Shown: positions 7,354-15,197 of the stretch, one piece after another
Position numbering within the stretch: the first letter of the stretch is position 1
Layout of the letters: every line of letters starts with the position of its first letter
Assembly (NCBI GenBank): GCA_029939615.1
Contig: JAOZSP010000015.1
Coordinates: forward strand, 1 to 18,247
From: Candidatus Izemoplasma sp.
Lineage (GTDB): Bacteria; Bacillota_I; Bacilli_A; Izemoplasmatales; Izemoplasmataceae
Direction of reading: 5' to 3'
Length of the DNA stretch: 18,247 bases
Translations under genes and position numbers: made by a program
The notes under the pieces: model-generated
Databases searched by the model: none
The model's input: the letters and a program-made list of their open reading frames with translations, nothing else
Told to the model about the DNA's origin: nothing

Positions 7354-8628
7354 CTATTTTATTACTTCAGTTCTCATATATGGAACTAATACTTTTGGTA
7401 TCTTAATTGTACCATCTTCTTGTTGATAATTCTCTAATATTGCAACTACTGTTCTGCCTACTGCTAATCCACTTCCATTTAGAGTATGAACAAACTCAGG
7501 TTTAGATTCTTTTGATCTTTTAAATTTTATGTTGGCTCTTCTTGCTTGGTAATCTTCTGCATTTGAAATGCTTCCAATCTCTCTATATTTTTTGTATGAA
7601 GGTAACCATACTTCAATATCATACGTTTTTCTCATACTAAAGCCTAAATCTCCAGTACATAAATTAACTACTCGATATGGTAATTCTAATAATTTAAGAA
7701 CTTTTTCACTATGCATTAACATTTCATCTAACTCTTTACTTGAGTTTTCTGGTTTAGTAAATTTAATTAATTCTACTTTATTAAACTGGTGTTGTCTTAT
7801 AATACCTCTTGTATCTCTTCCAGCACTTCCGGCTTCTTGGCGGAAAGCGGTTGTAAAAGCAGTATATTTTATTGGTAAGTCTTCTCCTTTTAATGTTTCG
7901 TTTCTATATAGGTTAATAGTTGGTACTTCAGCTGTTGGATTTAAATACAAATCTCTTTCATCTTCAATTTTAAATGCATCATCTTCAAATTTAGGAAATT
8001 GTCCTGTTGCTATCATAGAATCTCTATTAACTATATAGGGAGGAATAATTTCTGTATATCCATGTTCATGAGCGTGCAAATCACTCATAAAATTAATTAG
8101 AATTCTTTCTAGCCTTGCACCTAGTCCCTTGTATACTACAAATCGACTTCCAGTGATTTTTCCAGCTCTTTCAAAATCTAAAATATCAAGGTCTGTAGCC
8201 AAATCCCAATGCGGTTTTGGTTCAAAATTAAACTTTCTAATCTCTCCCCATTTTTTTATCTCTACATTTTCCTCTTCATCTTTTCCAATAGGTGTATCTT
8301 CTCTTGGTAGATTTGGTGTTAGTAATAATTTATTAAAAATATATTCTTCCAATTCTTTCAATTCTTGTTCTAAATTATTTATTCCCTCACCAATGTTCTT
8401 TATTTTCTCAAATAGATCTTTAGTATCTTTTTTTTCTCTCTTATATTGTCCTATTTGTTTACTTGCTTCATTTCTTTTTGCTTTTACTTTTTCAACTTCT
8501 ACTATAATTTCTCGTCTTCTAGCATCTTTTTCAACTAAATCATACAAATAGGAGAAGTCTCCTCCTCGTCTATTTAAAAGATCTACATAGTATTTTGTAT
8601 TCTCTCTCATTTTTTTGATATCTAACAT
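7354..8628 (-). CDS. serS: Seryl-tRNA synthetase
   Basis: This 424-aa class II synthetase charges tRNA-Ser (and tRNA-Sec where present) with serine. The N-terminal region (about 30-105) is a charged heptad-rich coiled-coil arm that grips the long variable arm of tRNA-Ser. The catalytic core shows LNPTAEVP (229-236), motif 2 FRQEAGSAGRDTRG (262-275) and motif 3 GSGLAVGR (385-392). The length is standard. I place the start at 8628, where GAGGAGGAG lies about 7 nt upstream; the longer in-frame start at 8673 would lie inside the T-box terminator. In the core, GSISNAEDYQARR replaces the more common SSCSNxxDFQARR, a conservative variant. pepA follows 9 bp downstream. Confidence 0.97.
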   Translation of the reverse strand: MLDIKKMRENTKYYVDLLNRRGGDFSYLYDLVEKDARRREIIVEVEKVKAKRNEASKQIGQYKREKKDTKDLFEKIKNIGEGINNLEQELKELEEYIFNKLLLTPNLPREDTPIGKDEEENVEIKKWGEIRKFNFEPKPHWDLATDLDILDFERAGKITGSRFVVYKGLGARLERILINFMSDLHAHEHGYTEIIPPYIVNRDSMIATGQFPKFEDDAFKIEDERDLYLNPTAEVPTINLYRNETLKGEDLPIKYTAFTTAFRQEAGSAGRDTRGIIRQHQFNKVELIKFTKPENSSKELDEMLMHSEKVLKLLELPYRVVNLCTGDLGFSMRKTYDIEVWLPSYKKYREIGSISNAEDYQARRANIKFKRSKESKPEFVHTLNGSGLAVGRTVVAILENYQQEDGTIKIPKVLVPYMRTEVIK

Positions 8629-8652
8629 AATAATTCTCCTCCTCTTTTTATT

Positions 8653-8684
8653 AAAAATCGCCCTTGTCATCATAACAAGGGCGA
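8653..8684 (-). terminator. Regulated terminator of the serS T-box leader
   Basis: On the minus strand TCGCCCTTGT pairs perfectly with ACAAGGGCGA (10 bp, 7-nt loop) and is followed by TTTTT. It lies 8 nt past the T-box sequence, where the alternative antiterminator would compete with it. Confidence 0.92.
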
Positions 8685-8862
8685 ATTATATACGCGGTAC
8701 CACCTTTTTTAGAGTTTCCTCTTTCTCATAGTTTATAACGGAACAATCCGTAGATTATTAATCTCACTCAGAGGTAGATTTCATATAGTCTTATATTAGT
8801 TTACACCAACCACTAATTCTCTAAAAACAATTCTATACTACTTAGTCTCTTCAAAGCTTGTT
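8653..8862 (-). promoter_or_regulatory. T-box riboswitch (serine, specifier codon UCU)
   Basis: The untranslated leader of serS carries the T-box sequence AAGGTGGTACCGCG (8693-8706), whose TGG pairs with the uncharged tRNA acceptor end. Upstream is a Stem I: GTATAG pairs with CTATAT, and the internal loop has AGTA on one side and GAAA-TCT-A on the other. The TCT at 8776-8778 is a serine codon in the specifier position, followed by ACCTCTGAGTG, a typical context. A distal hairpin ATTAGT/ACTAAT with a GGTTGGTG-type loop is also present. Uncharged tRNA-Ser would stabilise the antiterminator and allow transcription of serS-pepA. The class and amino acid agree with the downstream gene. Confidence 0.93.
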
Positions 8863-8868
8863 GTCTTG

Positions 8869-8897
8869 ATAATAACAAATATAAATGAATTTGTCAA
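8869..8897 (-). promoter_or_regulatory. Promoter of serS-pepA
   Basis: A perfect -35 TTGACA (8892-8897), a 17-bp spacer and TATTAT (8869-8874) lie on the minus strand. Transcription should start near 8862, giving a leader of roughly 235 nt that contains the T-box. Confidence 0.88.
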
Positions 8898-8988
8898 TTT
8901 AGCAGAAAATTACTAAGGATATAGTAAATAAATTGCATTTCAAACATCATTTAGATGGCCTTAAGGAACCCCACTTGTGACGGTCAAT

Positions 8989-9010
8989 AATCACTAAGAT
9001 TTTAGTGATT
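8989..9010. other. Perfect 9-bp hairpin in the gyrA-serS spacer
   Basis: AATCACTAA and TTAGTGATT form a perfect stem around GATT, followed on the plus strand by TTCT. It resembles a weak terminator, but no gene leads into it from the plus strand. Confidence 0.5.
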
Positions 9011-9187
9011 TTCTAAAACAATTTTAAAATTTCTAAAATTACCAAAAATAAGCAAAAGCGATGGGAAATCCTTTTTATACGGTATCTAAATTTAGAGTAA
9101 AGTGACTTTTTATGTTTGAAAGTCAATTTGTTCGTATGCTATCTTCAAATTTTTATTTAGAGCAAAAATTATTGATTATAACTACTT

Positions 9188-9210
9188 AATACTATCTGAA
9201 AGGTAGTATT
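9188..9210 (+). other. 9-bp hairpin in the gyrA-serS spacer
   Basis: AATACTATC and GGTAGTATT pair around TGAAA (one U-G on the plus strand; the minus strand would have a C-A mismatch). The plus-strand preference suggests, weakly, a plus-strand transcript. No associated gene is visible. Confidence 0.45.
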
Positions 9211-9306
9211 GTTGACTTTATTTGTTTGTTAGTCAATAATGGTTTTTATTTTCATTTTCATTTTTATCTGTTTTTCTTGTTAATTTATATTCTTTCTAAA
9301 CAGCTC

Positions 9307-9344
9307 AAAAAGAGACTAAATATTTTTTTATTTAGTCTCTTTTT
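9307..9344. terminator. Terminator of the gyrA operon
   Basis: AAAAAGAGACTAAA (9307-9320) and its exact complement (9331-9344) form a perfect 14-bp stem with a 10-nt loop and T tracts on both strands. It serves the minus-strand S4-recF-gyrB-gyrA operon and could also act on plus-strand transcripts. It begins only 2 nt after a second in-frame TAA (9347-9349) downstream of gyrA. Confidence 0.92.
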
Positions 9345-9346
9345 GT

Positions 9347-9427
9347 TTAATTGCTTTTTATTTGGTTACTTTCTGTGGTTTCTATTATCTTTTCTTCAGT
9401 TTTTATTTCATTTGTTTCTTCTAACTC
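9347..9427 (-). other. In-frame acidic continuation of gyrA after its stop codon
   Basis: The gyrA frame stays open past the TAA at 9428-9430 for 26 more codons, beginning ELEETNEIKTEEK and ending QIKSN, and then closes with TAA at 9347-9349. Eight of the 26 residues are Glu. GyrA proteins often end in a short acidic tail, and GyrA's last residues here (KVEDEIV) already look like the start of one. This may be a tail cut off by a nonsense change, a tail reached by rare readthrough, or a base error in the sequence. Confidence 0.55.
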
Positions 9428-11875
9428 TTAAACTATTTCATCTTCTACTTTAGGTACGATTGCAATTGTGGCAACTTTATGTCCTTCGTTTAACTTGATT
9501 AATCTAACTCCTTGAGTAGAACGTTTTGATTGTGCTATTTGTTCAATAGGTAATCTTATTATCATTCCTTTTGTGGTAGTAATAATCAAATCTTCATCTC
9601 CACCAACACTTCTTAGTTTGGCGAGTAAACCGTTTTTCTCAGTAATATTTAGAGTTTTTACTCCTTTACCTCCACGGTTTTGTTGTCTATACTCATTAAC
9701 AACAGTTCGCTTACCATAGCCATTTTCCGTAACTACTAGTATTTGATTTCTTTCTTCTGTAACTATTGTAAAACCAACTACATGATCTTCTCCAGAAATT
9801 AGAATTCCTCTTACACCACTTGCAACGCGTCCCATTGCTCTTGCTGTTTGCTCATGGAATCTTATTGCTTTTCCGTTTGAAGCTCCTATTATTACATCTC
9901 TTTCCCCATCAGTAAGTCTTACTGCTAGTAATTCATCTTCTTCACGTAGATTAATTGCTTTAATACCTGTTGTTCTTATGTTTTTAAAATCTGTAACTGG
10001 AGTACGTTTTACTACTCCTTTTTTAGTTACAAAGAACAAGAAATCTTGTGAGTCGAAATCACTGATTTTAGCTACAGCTGCCAGATTTTCACCGTCATCT
10101 AAGTTTAATAAGTTTACAATAGGTAATCCTTTAGATGTGCGACCATAATTAGGTACTTTGTACCCTTTCATTTTATAAACTCGTCCTTTATTTGTGAAAA
10201 ACAGTATAAAGTCGTGGGTAGAAGAGTTGATTAGATGTTCTACTACGTCATCTTCATTTGTTTTCATTCCCTTCATACCTTTACCACCACGGTTTTGTGT
10301 TTTGTATATTTCTGTGTTCATACGTTTACAATAACCACTGCTTGTTATTGTTATAATAATGTCTTCTACAGGAATCAAATCTTCATCTTCAATATCAAGG
10401 TCTAACGATAAACTAATTGAACTTCGTCTTTCATCTCCATATCGATTTCTTATGTCTAGTAACTGATTTTTCACAAGTTCATATTTTTTATCTTCGTTAG
10501 CTAAAATGTATTCTAAATCTTCTATTGTAGCTAATAAACTCTCTAATTCTGTTTCTAATCGTTCTCTTTCTAAGCCACTTAGACGTCTTAGACGCATTTC
10601 TAGTATAGCTTTTGCTTGTTCGTTTGATAAATCAAATTTCACCATTAATTTTTTTTCTATTTCATCATATGAATTTCTAATTGTAGCTATTACTTCATCG
10701 ATGTTATCAAGTGCTTTTAGTAGTCCTTCTAAGATATGAGCGCGTGATTTAGCTTTTCTTAGCTCGAATTGTGTTTTTCTTGTTAATACTTCTATTTGAT
10801 GGTTAATATAATGCATTAGTATGTCTTTTAGTGGTAGTACTTTGGGTTCGTTGTTTACTAAAGCTAACATATTAATACCAAATGATGTTTGTAGAGGTGT
10901 ATATTTATATAAGTTATTCAACGTAACCTCAGCGTTAACATCTTTTCTTAATTCAATAACAACTCTTATTCCTTTTCTATTTGATTCATCTCTTAAATCT
11001 GTTATTCCTTCAACTCTTTTTTCTTTTGCTAACTCAGCAATTTTTTCTATTAATTTAGATTTGTTAACTTGGTATGGGATTTCTGTTATTATTATTGATT
11101 TTTTCCCATTTCTATGTTCTATTATCTCAGTAGTAGCTCTAATCTTTATAGAGCCGTTTCCTGTTTCATAAGCACGTCTTAAATTAGACATTCCCATAAT
11201 TGTTCCACCTGTTGGAAAATCAGGTCCTTTAATGTATTGCATTAGTTCATCTACTGTTATTTTTGGATTATCAATGTAAGCTAAAATACCATCGATAACT
11301 TCTGTTAAATTATGAGGAGGAATATTTGTTGCCATTCCAACTGCGATTCCTGTAGATCCATTTACTAATAGATTAGGAAACTTTGCTGGTAAAACACTTG
11401 GTTCTCTTTCACTTCCATCATAGTTATCAATAAAATCAATAGTGTCTTTTTTTAAATCCGATAACATTTCTGATGTTATTTTCATCATTTTTGATTCTGT
11501 ATAACGCATTGCTGCTGCGCCATCTCCATCTATTGATCCAAAGTTTCCGTGACCATTAACAAGTGGATAACGATAACTAAATATTTGTGCCATACGTACC
11601 ATTGCATCATAAATTGAAGAGTCACCATGTGGATGATATTTCCCCATAACGTCTCCGACAATACGTGCTGATTTTTTGTATGCTTTGTCTGGATATACAC
11701 CCAGTTCTTCCATTCCGTAAAGAATTCTTCTATGAACAGGTTTTAATCCATCTCTAACATCTGGTAAAGCTCTTGAAACAATAACACTCATAGCATAACT
11801 TAAAAATGATGTTTTCATCTCTGTTGAGATGTTTATTTCTTTTACATTATCGTACATTACTTTGTTTTCTTCCAT
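9428..11875 (-). CDS. gyrA: DNA gyrase subunit A
   Basis: This 815-aa subunit cuts and rejoins DNA in the A2B2 gyrase that introduces negative supercoils. The active-site Tyr125 is in AAAMRYTE. The quinolone-determining segment HPHGDSSIYDA keeps Ser86 and Asp90, the usual sensitive residues. The C-terminal beta-pinwheel (from about 500) contains the GyrA box as QNRGGKG (527-533), which separates it from ParC, and a second QNRGGKG at 732-738. I start at 11875: AGGAG lies 9 nt upstream, whereas the ATG at 11884 directly abuts AGGAG with no spacing. The gap to gyrB is 12 nt. The protein ends KVEDEIV, but the frame continues with a Glu-rich tail after the stop. Confidence 0.97.
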   Translation of the reverse strand: MEENKVMYDNVKEINISTEMKTSFLSYAMSVIVSRALPDVRDGLKPVHRRILYGMEELGVYPDKAYKKSARIVGDVMGKYHPHGDSSIYDAMVRMAQIFSYRYPLVNGHGNFGSIDGDGAAAMRYTESKMMKITSEMLSDLKKDTIDFIDNYDGSEREPSVLPAKFPNLLVNGSTGIAVGMATNIPPHNLTEVIDGILAYIDNPKITVDELMQYIKGPDFPTGGTIMGMSNLRRAYETGNGSIKIRATTEIIEHRNGKKSIIITEIPYQVNKSKLIEKIAELAKEKRVEGITDLRDESNRKGIRVVIELRKDVNAEVTLNNLYKYTPLQTSFGINMLALVNNEPKVLPLKDILMHYINHQIEVLTRKTQFELRKAKSRAHILEGLLKALDNIDEVIATIRNSYDEIEKKLMVKFDLSNEQAKAILEMRLRRLSGLERERLETELESLLATIEDLEYILANEDKKYELVKNQLLDIRNRYGDERRSSISLSLDLDIEDEDLIPVEDIIITITSSGYCKRMNTEIYKTQNRGGKGMKGMKTNEDDVVEHLINSSTHDFILFFTNKGRVYKMKGYKVPNYGRTSKGLPIVNLLNLDDGENLAAVAKISDFDSQDFLFFVTKKGVVKRTPVTDFKNIRTTGIKAINLREEDELLAVRLTDGERDVIIGASNGKAIRFHEQTARAMGRVASGVRGILISGEDHVVGFTIVTEERNQILVVTENGYGKRTVVNEYRQQNRGGKGVKTLNITEKNGLLAKLRSVGGDEDLIITTTKGMIIRLPIEQIAQSKRSTQGVRLIKLNEGHKVATIAIVPKVEDEIV

Positions 11876-11887
11876 GTTTGCCATCTC

Positions 11888-13786
11888 CTAAACATCCAAA
11901 TTTTGAACATAAATAGCGTTTTTTTGAATGAATTCTCTTCGTGGTGCAACATCTTCACTCATTAACATGCTAAATACTTCATTTGCTTCAATTGCGTCTT
12001 CTAGTGTTACTTGAAGTAGTGTTCTTGTACTTGGATCCATTGTTGTTTCCCAAAGTTGAATTGCGTTCATTTCTCCAAGACCTTTATATCTTTGGATTGT
12101 TACTCTTGGTCCAAACTCTTTTAATAATGGTTTTAGTTCTTCTTCTATATATGCGTATTGTACGCGTTTTCCTTGTTGTACTTTGTATAAAGGAGGTTGT
12201 GCAATATAAACATATCCTTTTTCTATTAACGGCTTTAAATGTCTAAATAAGAACGTAAGAAGTAATGTTCTAATGTGTGCTCCATCAACATCTGCATCTG
12301 TCATAATTATTATTTTATGATATCTAGCATTAGAAATGTTAAATTCTTCTCCAATACCCGTTCCAAATGCTTGAATCATTGATAAAATCTCTTTATTACC
12401 TAGTATTTTATCTAAACGAGCTTTTTCAACATTAATTACTTTACCTCTTAGTGGTAAAATTGCTTGAAATTCCGATTCTCTACCTTGTTTTGCGCTACCA
12501 CCAGCACTGTCACCTTCGACAATGTATATTTCTGATTTTCTTGGATCTTTACTTCTGCAATCTGCTAATTTTGATGCAAATCCAAGTCCATCTAAAGGAC
12601 TTTTTCTTCTTGTAGCTTCACGTGCTTTTTTAGCTGCCAATCTAGCTCTTGAAGCAATTAATGATTTTTCAATAATTATTCTTGCATCATTAGGATTTTC
12701 GTGTAAATATCTATCTAATCCCTCACTTAAGATGTTAGCAACTATTTTTCTAACTTCTGTTGATCCTAATTTTGATTTTGTTTGTCCTTCAAATTGTGGA
12801 TCTGGATGTTTAACACTAATAATACATGTTAAGCCTTCTCTGGTGTCTTCTCCAACCATTGATTCATCTTTTTTAAAGATGTTATTATTTTTACCGTAAT
12901 TGTTCAAAACACGCGTTAAAGTCATTCTAAACCCTTCTTCATGTGTTCCACCTTCAATATTGTTTATATTATTTGTGAAACTAAATATGTTAGGACGATA
13001 TTGTGTATTGTATTGCATTGCTATTTCAATTACAATGTCATCTATTTCTCCTTCACAAAAAATTACATCTTTGTGTAAAACCTCGGTAGAACGATTTAAA
13101 TATTGGACATATTCTTTTATTCCACCTTCGTAGTAGTAACTGTTTGTAATTGGTTCTTCTGTTCTTGAATCTGTTATATTAATTCTTATAGCGCGATTTA
13201 GAAACGCTAGTTGTTGAACACGATTTCTTAAAATCTCATATTCATATACTGTTGTTTCTTTAAAAATGTTTGGGTCTGCTTTAAATGAAATTATTGTTCC
13301 TGATTTATCAGATGGTCCGTGATCTATTAATTTAGTTACACTAAACCCATATTCATATCGTTGGCTATATTTTCTTCCATCTTTATGTATTTCTACTTCC
13401 ATCCATACACTTAGGGCATTAACAACACTTGCTCCTACACCATGTAATCCTCCTGATACTTTATATGATTTATTATCAAATTTACCACCAGCATGTAGTG
13501 TTGTTAAAATTGTTTCAACCGCTGGTAACCCCGTTTTATGGTGGATATCTACAGGTATCCCACGTCCGTCATCAACAACCTTTATGACATCTCCCTCTAA
13601 TATTTCTACTGTAATTGAAGATGCTTCCCCTGCTAGTGCTTCATCTATTGAATTATCTACTATTTCCCATACTAAATGATGTAAACCTTTAGGTCCTGTT
13701 GTACCTATATACATTGCTGGTCTTTTTTTAACAGCTTCTAATCCTTCTAAAATTTGAATACTACTTGAATTATAATCACTCTTCAT
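11888..13786 (-). CDS. gyrB: DNA gyrase subunit B
   Basis: This 632-aa ATPase subunit of gyrase has the GHKL domain motifs EIVDNSIDEA (catalytic Glu41, Asn45), DDGRGIP (72-78) and GGLHGVG (112-118). The transducer domain follows. The Toprim domain has EGDSAGGSA (Glu424) and TDADVDGAHI (Asp497, 499, 501). The tail has QRYKGLGEMNAIQLWETTMDP, typical of gyrase and ParE. The length lacks the large insertion of proteobacterial GyrB. Position directly between recF and gyrA settles GyrB rather than ParE. The start has AAAGGAGAG upstream, and the first 11 nt overlap the end of recF. Confidence 0.97.
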   Translation of the reverse strand: MKSDYNSSSIQILEGLEAVKKRPAMYIGTTGPKGLHHLVWEIVDNSIDEALAGEASSITVEILEGDVIKVVDDGRGIPVDIHHKTGLPAVETILTTLHAGGKFDNKSYKVSGGLHGVGASVVNALSVWMEVEIHKDGRKYSQRYEYGFSVTKLIDHGPSDKSGTIISFKADPNIFKETTVYEYEILRNRVQQLAFLNRAIRINITDSRTEEPITNSYYYEGGIKEYVQYLNRSTEVLHKDVIFCEGEIDDIVIEIAMQYNTQYRPNIFSFTNNINNIEGGTHEEGFRMTLTRVLNNYGKNNNIFKKDESMVGEDTREGLTCIISVKHPDPQFEGQTKSKLGSTEVRKIVANILSEGLDRYLHENPNDARIIIEKSLIASRARLAAKKAREATRRKSPLDGLGFASKLADCRSKDPRKSEIYIVEGDSAGGSAKQGRESEFQAILPLRGKVINVEKARLDKILGNKEILSMIQAFGTGIGEEFNISNARYHKIIIMTDADVDGAHIRTLLLTFLFRHLKPLIEKGYVYIAQPPLYKVQQGKRVQYAYIEEELKPLLKEFGPRVTIQRYKGLGEMNAIQLWETTMDPSTRTLLQVTLEDAIEANEVFSMLMSEDVAPRREFIQKNAIYVQNLDV

Positions 13787-14873
13787 GGTTGTCGCTCTCC
13801 TTTATGTGTCCTTTTTCGATAGTATATATTTGATAATTAGATATTTTATCTAAATCAATATCTGATATTTCTGTTGACGTAATAAATGTTTGGATATTTT
13901 CTTCAATATATTCTAGTAAATTGTTTTGTCTTGTCTTATCTAATTCACTTAATACATCGTCAAGTAATAAAACCGGATAATCTTTTTTGTAGAAGTATAT
14001 AAAATCTACTAAAGCGAGTTTTATAGCTAAAACTGCTGTTCTTTGTTCTCCTTGACTTGCGTGTGATTTAATAGAAAATTCATTTATAAAGAACTCTATT
14101 TCGTCACGATGTACTCCTAAATTAGTAGTACCTGTAATAATATCATACTGATATTTACTTATATATTCTTCTTTAAAATTATTTTTAATAGAAGGAATAT
14201 ATTTGATTCTTAAAACATCTTCACTTGAAGATAGTTTTTTGTAATGTTTTTTTGCATATTCTTCAATTTTTTTTAGAAATTTGTCTCTTTGTTTTAAAAT
14301 ATCTATTTGATATCCAACTAATTGATCTGTGATTACATCTAACAACATAAAATCTTTAGTCGGTTTCTTTTGCATTATTTTTAGTAAATCATTTCTTTGT
14401 TTTAATACTTTTCTGTAATTTTGTAAGTTGTATAGGTATTCTTTAGATGTTTGTCCTATCTCAATGTCGAGAAATTTTCTCCTTATTTTAGGATTTCCTT
14501 TTATTAGTTCTAAATCCTCAGGAGCAAACATAACAATATTAAGTAATCCTATATATTCGCTCAATTTAGTTAACTCTATTTGGTTGTGTTTCGCCTTTTT
14601 ACCGAGTTTTGACACCACCATATCTAATTCTATATCTTTATCTTTTAAATTGATTAGGGATTTAATTTTAGCGAAATCAGCGGTATTATATATCAAATCA
14701 GAGTCTTTAGAGTTCTTATGTGATTTTGTAAAAGCTAAAACATATATAGATTCCAATATATTTGTTTTTCCTTGAGCATTATTCCCAATAAATATATTTG
14801 TGTTCTTGTTAAAACTAAGTGAAAGTGATTTGTAATTTCTATAGTTTGTTAGTTTAATTTGTTCTATTTTCAT
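13776..14873 (-). CDS. recF: DNA replication/repair protein RecF
   Basis: This 365-aa SMC-like ATPase helps load RecA at single-strand gaps together with RecO and RecR. The Walker A site is IGNNAQGKT (29-37), the ABC signature SQGEQRT (273-279), and Walker B VLLLDDVLSELD (301-312). NYRNYKSLSL near the N-terminus is typical. The length is normal. The start codon shares ATGA with the stop of the S4 gene and has only an A-rich stretch upstream, no SD, so it depends on translational coupling. It ends in TGA within the first codons of gyrB. Confidence 0.96.
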   Translation of the reverse strand: MKIEQIKLTNYRNYKSLSLSFNKNTNIFIGNNAQGKTNILESIYVLAFTKSHKNSKDSDLIYNTADFAKIKSLINLKDKDIELDMVVSKLGKKAKHNQIELTKLSEYIGLLNIVMFAPEDLELIKGNPKIRRKFLDIEIGQTSKEYLYNLQNYRKVLKQRNDLLKIMQKKPTKDFMLLDVITDQLVGYQIDILKQRDKFLKKIEEYAKKHYKKLSSSEDVLRIKYIPSIKNNFKEEYISKYQYDIITGTTNLGVHRDEIEFFINEFSIKSHASQGEQRTAVLAIKLALVDFIYFYKKDYPVLLLDDVLSELDKTRQNNLLEYIEENIQTFITSTEISDIDLDKISNYQIYTIEKGHIKESDNHEE

Positions 14874-15085
14874 TTTTTTATTATTTTATAAACACCAATT
14901 GATTTTATTAGTATTTTGTCTCCTGGATATATTTTTTTTCCTCTTCGTGATTCTAATATGTCATTAACGTATATTTTGTTTTCTTGTAATATTGCTTTTA
15001 CCATCCCTCCAGAAGAAGATATGTTAGCAAATTTAATAAATTGTCCTAATGTGATGTATTCACTTTTTATTTTAATTTTTTCCAT
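14870..15085 (-). CDS. yaaA: S4-domain RNA-binding protein YaaA
   Basis: This 71-aa protein is a small stand-alone S4 RNA-binding domain of the YaaA/YlmH-like type, found between dnaN and recF in many Bacillota. YITLGQFIKFANISSSGGMVK, up to the VND-ESRRGKK-YPGD blocks, matches the family. In Bacillus it has been linked to ribosome (50S) assembly, which I carry over by homology. I start at 15085 because the resulting 71 aa align with the Bacillus protein end to end; the ATG 7 codons upstream has no SD. The chosen start has only a weak AAGTGAT site. It is the first gene of the operon yaaA-recF-gyrB-gyrA. Confidence 0.9.
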   Translation of the reverse strand: MEKIKIKSEYITLGQFIKFANISSSGGMVKAILQENKIYVNDILESRRGKKIYPGDKILIKSIGVYKIIKK

Positions 15086-15130
15086 AAAAAAATCACTTTC
15101 TTTCATATATATTATTATTAATATATATAT

Positions 15131-15159
15131 ATTATACTATGATTTAATAAAATAAGCAA
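15131..15159 (-). promoter_or_regulatory. Promoter of the yaaA-recF-gyrB-gyrA operon
   Basis: TTGCTT (15154-15159), a 17-bp spacer and a consensus TATAAT (15131-15136) lie on the minus strand between the dnaN terminator and yaaA. The leader that follows is a run of AT repeats of about 40 nt. Confidence 0.82.
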
Positions 15160-15172
15160 GTTTCTAAGTTAT

Positions 15173-15197
15173 AAAAAAAAGTCCAAATTGGACTTTT
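15173..15197 (-). terminator. Intrinsic terminator of dnaN
   Basis: On the minus strand AAAAGTCCA pairs with TGGACTTTT around a 3-nt loop and runs into a further four T residues. It overlaps the dnaN stop codon and separates dnaA-dnaN transcription from the gyrase operon. Confidence 0.85.

Larger units (their letters stand above)
8898..9306. other. Gene-free spacer between the gyrA terminator and the serS promoter
   Basis: About 400 AT-rich bases hold no convincing gene: all frames are broken by stops, and the longest short peptides have neither good ribosome sites nor recognisable motifs. It contains two hairpins (8989-9010 and 9188-9210) and a repeated GTCAATAAT (8984-8992 and 9232-9240). 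It may hold a small RNA or the remnant of a lost gene or insertion, but neither can be shown. Confidence 0.6.

Noticed and set aside
8940..9240. Insertion-sequence or transposase remnant in the gyrA-serS spacer
   Set aside because: Short frames such as one starting MFESQFVRML near 9113 match no transposase I can recognise, and there are no terminal inverted repeats or target duplications.
9226..9453. Plus-strand 75-codon frame rich in Phe and Leu
   Set aside because: It is antisense to the gyrA tail and the terminator, uses a low-complexity T-rich stretch, and has no ribosome site; the same DNA reads better as the minus-strand Glu-rich extension plus hairpin.
11600..11640. Quinolone-resistance change in gyrA
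   Set aside because: The determining segment reads HPHGDSSIYDA with Ser and Asp in place, the usual sensitive form.
1113..15085. Mycoplasma-type genetic code (TGA = Trp)
   Set aside because: rnmV, recF and the S4 gene end in TGA at the expected lengths, and Trp codons in the window are TGG.
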